Shown one piece after another: positions 21,572 to 29,081 of a stretch of 29,081 nucleotides of DNA. Origin of the DNA: Saccoglossus kowalevskii (lineage: Eukaryota; Hemichordata; Enteropneusta; Harrimaniidae); contig NW_003142307.1 of NCBI RefSeq assembly GCF_000003605.2, forward strand, positions 143,935-173,015. The letters are read 5' to 3'. The first letter of the stretch is position 1. Every line of letters begins with the position of its first letter. A program made the position numbers and the translations under genes. The notes under the pieces were generated by a model. It was not told where the DNA came from. It saw only the letters and a program-made list of their open reading frames with translations, and made no database searches.

Positions 21572-22995
21572 GTACCGTAGAAATCATATTTGAGGCCGCA
21601 GCTTTAATAGAAGCCGCACCCCTAACTTGAGATAATGTTTCATGTTTAAGTTTTGATCCCAGGAAAAAGTCTGCAATACAAGCCGCACCCCAAACTTTCA
21701 CAAACCGAACAGACACCACATATTTCAGAAAAAGATATACCATTTAATTTTAAATTAAGGCATAATTTTTCAAACATTTCAATCTTCTTGACGCCTAGAT
21801 TAGAGTCTAATTTAGGTTTTCTGTAGTCATTGACGCCTATTCGAGAGTACAGTGTTTATTATGGGTAGCGTGAATGGGTAAAGTGTGTTTCGACAATGAG
21901 CTGTTAATATCGTCAAAAGTGTTAAATTCTTCTTCAATGCTCAGCTTATCTTTCAAAAACAACTAATTTCTTAATTTAAAAAAAAATCATGCCATTTTCC
22001 CATCAAAATCAAAGCCAAACGATGGCACTACAACAATGGTAAATCTCTTCTGTGTGCATTCACCATGAAGTTGAATACATATTTAAATGAGCTATGGTAA
22101 TTTAAACACGTTGGCACCATCCAGCGTTTCAAGTGGTTAATTAGCGACTTGACCTATCAGGTCAAAAAACAGTTTCAAGTCACTGAACATGGCGGATATC
22201 GTATCGGATCGAGCATTTTCTTGTGACCGAAATCATTCGTTTGCGGTGAAGCTAAGTTGAATTTTCACGACAATTCAACGAATTTATTTTTTGTATGTTA
22301 TTGTAATCACTTCGAAAACAAGTAAGATATTCACTTGTGTGAAAGCAGCATGACCGGCTGGATTGCGATACCGTACCGTGATCATTTGCTACTAAGAATG
22401 CATTCGTTTTTTTTTACTTCTTTTAGAATATACTTAAAAAAAATAAGGAAATAAATACATATTACATTAAATATTTATTTGTTATCATGTGAACATTTTT
22501 TTTTTGATTGACTGTAATTTTCCCCAATGTCTAAATTAGAAAATGGAAGGTACAGTCACAACATGCCAGTAGTCGGACACAATTGACTGTGTCAGACAAC
22601 TGTCTCTCAATTGTGAGCACTAACAAATTAGAGTGACGTCAAGAGATTATAGTATACAGTACCGTAATCTGCAAATGCGTACAAATCTATATGTAGATAT
22701 TATTTATTGTGCACTATGTTATACAGTGTGAAATTTCGTTTGTGTACAAGTTTGTCTGTGTGTAAAAATCCGAAAGTGCGCTTAGAATTGCAACAAAGTT
22801 GCAATCGAGTGTCGTGCATCTCATTAGCATATCATTATCCCTTCTGGCCTTTGTTTTCTGAGAAAAATTTCCCACTGTTACCGAAGTGAATGCTCTAATT
22901 AAAGTCGCACCAAGACTTCACGCATCTGAATTTGCCCATTGAAAAAATGAATTTTAATTAAAGCAGCGGCCTCAAATAGGAATTTCATGGTAGTA
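21572..22995. mobile_element. 1.42-kb element with terminal inverted repeats
   Basis: The left end (TACCGTAGAAATCATATTTG then AGGCCGCAGCTTTAAT) and the right end, read on the other strand (TACTACCATGAAATTCCTAT then TTGAGGCCGCTGCTTTAATT), match over about 40 bases. Further GCCGCACCCC repeats follow inside the left end (21613-21621, 21684-21692). No transposase frame is visible, so it is non-autonomous. The interior contains a start-codon-like ATGGCGG at 22189 and an everted AGGTCA pair at 22149-22165. Confidence 0.65.
22149..22165. promoter_or_regulatory. TTGACCT-N3-AGGTCAA everted half-sites
   Basis: Two AGGTCA-type nuclear-receptor half-sites in everted orientation with 3 bases between (arms of 7 bases), 24 bases upstream of an ATGGCGG. 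A match by sequence only; binding is unproven. Confidence 0.3.
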
Positions 22996-23704
22996 GTTTT
23001 TTTTTGGAACATGTAAATCAAAATAAACTTTTCATATTTTATAAGTTAATCTAATTATTCTACGAAAATTTCAGACCTATATCATAAATGGAACATACTT
23101 AAAACCGTGGTCAAACTTCACAACCCACATTGTTGCGATGACTAAATTTGCACATTCCTATGTATTTTAAATAATTAATCACACAGTCAAGTATGAAATA
23201 GTGTTAGAACATCTTTAGATGTTTACCAGTTATCTATAATTTAACAGGCATCAAAGCTTTAGTCACAGAAGATTTCATGACCAGTTAAAAAAAATACAAT
23301 GTAATGCAGCAACTTCATTATTCATCTATTGATATGCAAATGAGCAAATATTTTTGTTTTAATTTAGACATAAAAATGGATGTATTTATAAAAATAACAG
23401 TCATAGCATTTTTTTTTAAGTTCACATGTTCTAAAGATTTCTCTATTGTTTTGTGAAATTGCAAAAATATAAATTTGAAAGAAAAAGGAAAGTTATCCAT
23501 CACTGTGACTGATTGTCATTGTGTTGTCCCTTTCTATTTCTTCACAGTACCCATTTGAATCTTCAATAAATAATTTATTTATTTAGCAGTCACATGGCCA
23601 CATGAAGGTTGTATCTAATGTAGCATCAATTTTTAGTTAGTATGAATTGTGAGCTTTCATAAAATACAGTTTGATATGGTTTAACACAATTCTATGAGAA
23701 TAAT
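22996..23704. other. AT-rich non-coding stretch
   Basis: Very AT-rich, with T runs and TTATTTATTTAG near 23576-23586. No gene supported. Confidence 0.5.
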
Positions 23705-23881
23705 TACTGTAAAATACTTTTAAGGGATGATTCAGTAAAAATAAAATCCAGTGAATAAACTTTTGTTCCTATATTATTCCTATATTCAACTCGTCAAAAA
23801 TCAGTTAAAAAATAAATTCCATACAATTCCAGTCTTTTTCAGTGAAAATTAATTCCGGCTAAAATAAAGTGTTTTACAGTA
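23705..23881. mobile_element. Foldback element family C, copy C1
   Basis: A 177-bp element starting TACTGTAAAATACTTTTAAG and ending AATAAAGTGTTTTACAGTA, terminal inverted repeats. Inside are CAACTCGTCAAAAATCAG and AAATAAATTCCATACAAT, shared with copies at 26974 and, inverted, 25078. Confidence 0.75.
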
Positions 23882-23994
23882 GCGTGAATTTTACTTCCTG
23901 AAAACATCTACTACATCCTTAAAGGATGTCTGAGAAATGGTTAAGGACATGTGAAAATAACATACTAGTAATAACCAACATGACCACCAGTCTG

Positions 23995-24465
23995 CCAGTT
24001 TGAATAAAATCACAAAACAAACTCACGTACAGCAGTAACAGAGTAAAATTGGCCTAGACATGCCCGAGAGATGGCTTATGACATTTTTTCAAGTCTGTGC
24101 ATGAGTGATTTCGATGCCAAGTTTGATTGAAATCGATCAAGACATACCGGAGAATCTGTAATGACATGCTCAAAGATTGGTTTTAAAGCGAGAGGGTCGT
24201 CACCTGCGCATGTGCGGGAATTGATTCCCAATCGATGATAACAACACATGCTAAAAACGCTAAGGCTCATGGGTAGACGCTTGTTTGTAAACAGTGACAC
24301 GCTATGGTCATCTGACGCATGCGTGTTTTTTTGAACAAAGTCAGGAATTTAAAATCAAATCATAAAACCAACTGACGTGCATCAGAAACCCACCATGAGT
24401 GATGTTCATACCAAGTTTGAATGAAATCAGCACACTCTGGCATTCTAGAGTTGATAACATGTTAA
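23995..24465. repeat. Two diverged direct-repeat units split by MITE B3
   Basis: ATGAGTGATTTCGATGCCAA followed by GTTTGATTGAAATC (from about 24102) recurs as ATGAGTGATGTTCATACCAA followed by GTTTGAATGAAATC (from about 24394). Both are preceded by AAATCA.AAAACCAACT-like and followed by TGA.AACATG-like sequence. MITE B3 lies between them, so it entered an older tandem repeat. Confidence 0.5.
24183..24325 (+). mobile_element. TTAA-MITE family B, copy B3 (right end lost)
   Basis: It begins TTAAAGCGAGAGGGTCGTCA then CCTGCGCATGTGCGG, with ATTGATTCCCAATCGATGAT and CTTGTTTGTAAACAGTGACA as in B1. The right terminal repeat breaks off after GACGCATGCG and no closing TTAA follows. Confidence 0.75.
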
Positions 24466-25077
24466 AATTTAGTGAATTTACCTTTTCTATGATGCTTTTG
24501 CAATTCAACGATAATGGTTGTACTTGTATTTGCAATTCCTTATATGACTTAATGTCATTTCAAGTGCTTTGATGGGATCTATCTTTTGTGTTCATGGGAG
24601 TAAATTGGCCAATGTTTGAAGAAAACCAAATGCTTGTACAGTCAATGAAACTTAATTTATGTATTTGTACTTTTTGCTATACTGAACTTTTCCCATGTGG
24701 GGCATTATTGACTTGCACGTTTGAGTTCATCTGTCAAAGCCTTGTATGTTCGAAACTTTTATATTGTTGACTAACACACTCGAGGTTGTTTTGATGCATT
24801 GGTATAATAAGTTATAACATGCATCACACCCTCAGTATATAAATTTTTGCACACAAAAATTAATTCATTTAAAAAAATATTTTTTAAATAATCTTCCTGC
24901 TAAATGTACAATATTTTACTCAGCAAACCTACCTCAGTAAAAATTTGTCAAAATTATTATAAAATCACCTCCAATCAACATCCCAGTGTACTATCTATAC
25001 TCAAATACCATGTCTATGGCTTACTACGTTCTGAGAAACTAGAACCACTTGGGTTAATATGAGGCATCATAGATATA
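24466..25077. other. AT-rich non-coding stretch
   Basis: No gene supported. It contains ATTTAAAAAAATATTTTTTA at 24868-24887, part of a near-palindrome ending at 24890. Confidence 0.45.
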
Positions 25078-25467
25078 TACTGTAAAATACTTTATTTTAG
25101 CTGGAATTGATTTTCACTAAAAAAAGACTTATTTTGTATGAAATTTATTTTCACTGATTTTTGACGAGTTGATTGTAAAATATTGGGAAAATGGTACATT
25201 TTATTTCATTGTATCATTTATTCAGTGAAAATAACAAAAATAAGTTACTGTAAAATGACTAATTTTCACTGGTTTTAAATTTTGCTGATTTACTATTTCA
25301 GGCATATTCAGTGGGTTTTAAATTCATGGTTTTATCATTTAGATAATGTGTTCTATGCTAAATTTTACATATTCACTGGGTTTTAATTTAGCACATTTTC
25401 CAGTCTGCGAAATAAGCAAAATTAAAACCCAGTGAATAATTAACCCTTTTACAGTATTTCACAGTAT
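25078..25467. mobile_element. Foldback element C2, with C3 nested inside
   Basis: The outer ends are TACTGTAAAATACTTTATTT at 25078 and GTATTTCACAGTA at 25455-25467. A second, complete family member, C3, lies at 25246-25456 (TACTGTAAAATGACTAATTT to CCCTTTTACAGTA), with its own internal inverted pair TTCACTGG-TTTTAAA/ATTAAAACCCAGTGAA. The arrangement is best explained by C3 inserting near the right end of C2. Confidence 0.65.
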
Positions 25468-26831
25468 ACATTTTATTACTTAGAAGTCTTTAAACACATA
25501 TTTTACATACCTGCAGTTTATTTATTTATCATAATCGAATGCTTGAATGTAATTACATCTCTGTACTTTCAGCTCCTGGTTTACATAGTGAAAACCTGCG
25601 AATAAAATTATTGTTGAACAAATTATGATATAATTTATGAAATACAGTGGACTGAGAATAAAATTTTGTCAGGAAACATCTTCGCTGATTCTCATTAGCA
25701 AAGTTACTTTCCTATTCAGCCAATGGCACAGCACTTACAGTTTCAAGACGCTATACATTAAAACTGTAAGCTGTGCACTGGGAAAGTGACCTGTTCACTC
25801 CTAATCTCAAAAAAAAGCCCAAAATAACACGTATGGAACAGGTTTTACTGATTTTGTCTAACACATCAGTGGTGAAAAAGATTTTGCTTTTGAGAAATTT
25901 GGAAATGTTGAAAACCATGTTGGGAAACTTTCATGCATAGCAAAATCCCTCAATGACAGAGCATTGTCAGAGTGGGCATTATTTACATTCAGTCATCGGC
26001 TGCCCACTCAAACATCTCAAATGATCTTGCTTTAGCAAAATGAAATAGATGATTTAAGACAGAATACACATGCATACTGATAGCCCAGCATACAGTGCAG
26101 TGTTTACGGGGACACGTTCGGTTGATAGATAGTAGTTTCCCAGCCGAAATCGGTTGAAATGACGATATAGTTGTTTGTAACAACCAATACAATCTGAAAC
26201 TGAAATGTCTTAAAAAATACGACTAGTAAAGACGGAAAAATTGTAAATGCCTATGTACCAAGGAATCATCCACCAAACACTGCCATTTTTAATTTAATTC
26301 ACATGAAAGAATGCATTTGTTTTTAGGGCAAAGTAGATTTGATCCACACTTGGACTCCAAACTGGGGTGCTGGATATATGTGTTAAACGATCATAGTTTT
26401 TGGTACCTGGGCATGCTATCTCATTAAAAAGGTATATTTTTCAAAGTCACAGACTTTGTCTATGGAGGTACGCAGTGTGGTGGGGGACATCTATCAGTCA
26501 AACACTTCCCTGTACACACAGCACTGTACAAAGGGCTAGCATACTGATAGATCAAGGTAGTCTTATGACAGTCATGAGTTTGAGTTTGAATCCTAAGCAT
26601 TGCGCATCAATTTCCTGTGTATTCACCTCATTTTGCTATAGCCGAATCTACTCACTCTGACAACGCTGTGGATCCAGGGCTGAGTGATAGACATACCAGC
26701 TAACTGTGGATGAAATGCATAATTAATAAAAATAGGCTCTTTTATTTCAACTCATTTATTATTATATTCTATTTTTACGATTTCCAAGACTAATTCCAAC
26801 CCCAGGGTCAATCAGATAACTAGTGTTGAAA
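25468..26831. other. Non-coding stretch
   Basis: No supported gene. Around 26540-26620, CTAGCATACTGATAG and, about 45 bases on, GAGTTTGAATCC loosely recall the A and B boxes of a tRNA-derived SINE, but no tail or target duplication was seen. Confidence 0.4.
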
Positions 26832-27176
26832 TACTGTAAAATACTTTATTTTTGCTTGGAGTTTATTTTCTCTATTTTTGCTGAAGAGATAATTCAGTGA
26901 AAATAAATTCCAGCGAATATACCTTTTTCCCTTGATTTGACATTCAACTAGTCAAAAATTAGTAACAATAAATTACTGTAGAATACTTTATTTTCGCTTG
27001 GAATTAATTTTTGCTATTTTCGCTGAAGGAATGATTCAGTGAAAATAAAATCCAGCGAATATACCTATTTTCTTATATTTTACATTCAACTCGTCAAAAA
27101 TCAGTGAAAATAAATTCCATACAAAATGTCTTTTCAACGAAAATTAATTCCAGCGAAAATAAAGTATTTTACAGTA
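26832..27176. mobile_element. Foldback element family C, tandem pair C4
   Basis: A partial copy at 26832-26973 (TACTGTAAAATACTTTATTT at the left, no right end) is followed directly by a full 203-bp copy at 26974-27176. The latter ends AGCGAAAATAAAGTATTTTA then CAGTA. Shared blocks (ATTCAGTGAAAATAAA, TCCAGCGAATATACCT, ACATTCAACTCGTCAAAAAT) are spaced about 142 bases apart in the two copies. Confidence 0.75.
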
Positions 27177-27318
27177 CCTACAAAGCCTACATTTTTTACT
27201 CATGGCCTGGGCGGAGCTTAGTATTCTAATTTGACTGATTATTCAATGACAACAACTGTCAATCGTTCATTGAATGCAGATAGTCGACGTCTGCGCTAAT
27301 CTCTTGTTTATGTGCATA

Positions 27319-27351
27319 GTAATTCCTGCTAAAATAAATAATTTTACAGTA
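27319..27351. mobile_element. Solitary end of foldback family C
   Basis: AATTCCTGCTAAAATAAATA followed by ATTTTACAGTA matches the right terminal repeat of family C; no left end is found within 100 bases. Confidence 0.5.
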
Positions 27352-27857
27352 ACCTTGGTCCCCGGGTTATCACGTACATGCAGTGATATATCCTGGGCAG
27401 GTCAAAGGTTAGTGTGAGTCGTTAGTTATCATAAATGCGCGGACACCAGACGTGTAATGAGATGAGCTGTATATCTGTTAAATACTTAGATGGACGCAAA
27501 ATGAACTCTATCGAACGTTTTCGTCCCAAGTATGTTGGCTACAGACGGGTGACTCTCATTGTTCCGAGTGCATGTCGGTTGCTGCGTTTGCCGGAGTGAC
27601 GAATCTGACGATCTCGCAGGTACAAATCAAAATTGACGCGGCTAGTTACAACATTTTGACAATATAACGAGGATATGCAAATACTCACAATATATTCCAC
27701 TGAATAGTAATAATAAAATCGGTATTTCAGAATACGGCCATTTTCTAGTCGCAGATTATGTCGCCCTCTATCGAAGGGCGTGTGAGAATACGAATATTGG
27801 TGGCGCCCTCTGAATCTACAAACCCATTCAAACCGTCATACCAACCTTTACTAATAC

Positions 27858-28144
27858 GTCGAATTGAATAACTGTTAATTAAAGTTCGAGTTACAAAATT
27901 AAACAAAACAAAACAAATATGTTATCCGTAACTCGAAGTTTGGTTAACTGTTATTTAAAATTCGAGTTACTGAATGTGGACGTTCAACAAGAACCAAAAT
28001 GCATGTTGCCTGTAACTCGAAGTTCTGTTAACTATTCAAGTTACAATTTGGGCGTGGTTCACAAAAGTGGGCGTGGTTTCAAAAATATGGGCGTGGTTTT
28101 TTCTGTCACTCCATGTTTTCGTAACTCGATGTCTGTAACTCGAA
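27858..28144. repeat. Cluster of inverted GTAACTCGAA motifs
   Basis: GTAACTCGAA occurs at 27928, 28012 and 28135 (GTAACTCGAT at 28121), and its reverse complement TTCGAGTTAC at 27885 and 27961 (TTCAAGTTAC at 28035). At 27928-27970 and 28012-28044 the two orientations form hairpins around GGTTAACTGTT or TGTTAACTAT. Between the last pairs lie three GGGCGTGGTT motifs (28050, 28069, 28089). It looks like a compound repeat; class unknown. Confidence 0.7.
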
Positions 28145-28439
28145 CAATTCAACATCTCGCCTGGCAGACTCATTGACAAGGCACCGCTCTGTAACATTTT
28201 GTATGGATCACAGATGTATTTGAATATAATTTGAATATAACACGGTTACCGTGAATATAATAAAGGTGGCATTTGACTCATTATTTAACTTCATTTATCA
28301 AAGGCGGCGGTACAAAATTTTGCGGGGGGGTGATCGGGTCACCGTTCATTGCGCCGAAGACGCGAGTTGTCACGCCAAAGGCGCGACCTTACTGGGGGGT
28401 CCGGGCAAGCTCCCCGTAATAAAAAAAAAATATTTCTAG
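28145..28439. other. Spacer with short repeats
   Basis: Three GAATATAA words (28221, 28232, 28253) and the palindrome-like CACGGTTACCGTG (28241-28253), then a G-rich segment ending in an A run (28420-28430). No gene supported. Confidence 0.4.
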
Positions 28440-28489
28440 ACCCTAGACAGAGCTCTTCATGCGTTTATGTCATTCTCTGCTGGACCAAA
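28440..28489 (+). CDS. Possible CYP4-type cytochrome P450 heme-loop exon
   Basis: After the acceptor TATTTCTAG, 50 bases encode TLDRALHAFMSFSAGP plus two bases of a Lys/Asn-type codon, then the donor GTGAGTGCC. FSAGP is the start of the CYP4-clan heme-binding signature (F-x-x-G-x-R/K-x-C-x-G), whose Cys ligates heme iron; HAFM before it is the usual CYP4 context. The Cys would lie in the next exon, which I cannot find in the remaining 590 bases. Upstream exons (ExxR, PERF) are not recognised either. So this is an orphan: the edge of a gene with large repeat-filled introns, a remnant, or a chance match in a 50-base window. Confidence 0.35.
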
Positions 28490-29081
28490 GTGAGTGCCAA
28501 TAATTGAACAATAATTTTGTTGTCGCGATATTAATCTGACTACTGTTAAGAGAGTGATTGTAGACAAATTGTTATCTTACTGATCACTCTCAGATTTTTG
28601 CAACGGATGTTCGGGAGCGCCCTCTATATCTGATACAATAATCATATCAAACTGCAATATATCTGAACGTAGTTTGGTTGGGGAGGGGTACTGACACACA
28701 CATACCATTAAAAGTTCGTGTAAATTCAAACGAGCTTAACTAAGATCAAATATCAGCGTGAGGGGATGTAACAGTTCAATATAATGCTATAAATCATCTT
28801 GGTCATTACAAGTACCAACCAACCAATCACGATTATGCTTTACAGAGGTTTGGACTGGTTGTCAGCTGGAACCTCCGGTTGGCCTTTTGCAAATAGTCAT
28901 TTAATTGATCTGCGAAGTCGCTGCACCGATTTGCCGCGTGCTGGCGCATTTGGGAAGCCTGTTTCACCGAGCTACTAATAGGTATGCAGATCTGATTCCA
29001 GCAAGCATGTCTTGGTTGCAGCCTCCTGGACGCCGCCACTACTCATTAAATATAGTATGGTCTCAATTCCATGTATATTTT
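28490..29081. other. Terminal stretch, unassigned
   Basis: No firm gene. A minus-strand frame (29039-28833) has a charged run (QMRQHAANRCSDFADQLNDY) that looks protein-like but begins at a GTG and is cut from the only nearby ATG by a stop. It could be part of an exon whose neighbours lie outside the window. Confidence 0.35.

Noticed and set aside
26540-26620. tRNA-derived SINE head
   Set aside because: A- and B-box-like words are loose matches, with no tail, no target duplication and no second copy in the window.
27572-27619. Possible 16-codon first exon (MSVAAFAGVTNLTISQ) before GTACAA
   Set aside because: Weak donor and no following exon; the open frame also extends upstream without purpose.
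1-29081. tRNA, rRNA or CRISPR features
   Set aside because: No cloverleaf, rRNA-like block or spacer-repeat array was seen; the only regular arrays are the 23-bp and 156-bp tandem repeats, which have no unique spacers.

Overview
The window is draft nuclear sequence from an invertebrate animal. It has multi-exon genes with GT/AG introns, long AT-rich intergenic DNA, a 94-base assembly gap, and many short palindromic transposons. The gene content (a peptidase-C45/Tan-like enzyme, a ZU5-UPA protein, an intronless 12-finger C2H2 protein) and repeat style suit a marine invertebrate. A cephalochordate or hemichordate is my guess, but the sequence does not fix the lineage.

Region 1 (1-3.95 kb, plus strand): a seven-exon C45-family amidohydrolase/acyltransferase gene, complete to its poly(A) signal. 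Its intron 4 carries an array of about 38 units of 23 bp, and its intron 6 carries a 133-bp TTAA-bounded MITE. Region 2 (4.4-4.85 kb): an exon-like reading frame split at a TTAA by a second kind of MITE and also broken by an in-frame stop, so a dead gene piece. Region 3 (5.4-7.65 kb, minus strand): two exons of a protein with an unrecognised helical N-terminal part, then ZU5 and UPA domains; no death domain is visible. Region 4 (7.9-13.8 kb): mostly non-coding, with further TTAA MITEs, a hairpin and one weak first-exon candidate. Region 5 (13.8-14.9 kb): a perfect 16-bp-arm hairpin, the assembly gap, and a decayed minus-strand coding remnant. Region 6 (17.3-19.0 kb, minus): a C2H2 zinc-finger protein of 560 aa. 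Region 7 (19.4-28.4 kb): almost entirely repeats, including a 156-bp tandem array with a hairpin tail, a 1.42-kb terminal-inverted-repeat element, nested TACTGTAAAATAC-type foldback elements, a LINE-like 3' tail, and a cluster of inverted GTAACTCGAA motifs. Region 8 (28.4 kb to the end): a 50-bp exon candidate matching the start of a CYP4-type heme loop, then unassigned sequence.

The genes do not form a functional unit. The common thread is mobile-element activity: at least seven copies of two TTAA-bounded palindromic MITE families that share terminal sequence, found in an intron, in a dead exon, inside an older repeat and in intergenic DNA. All splice models are read by eye, without transcript support.
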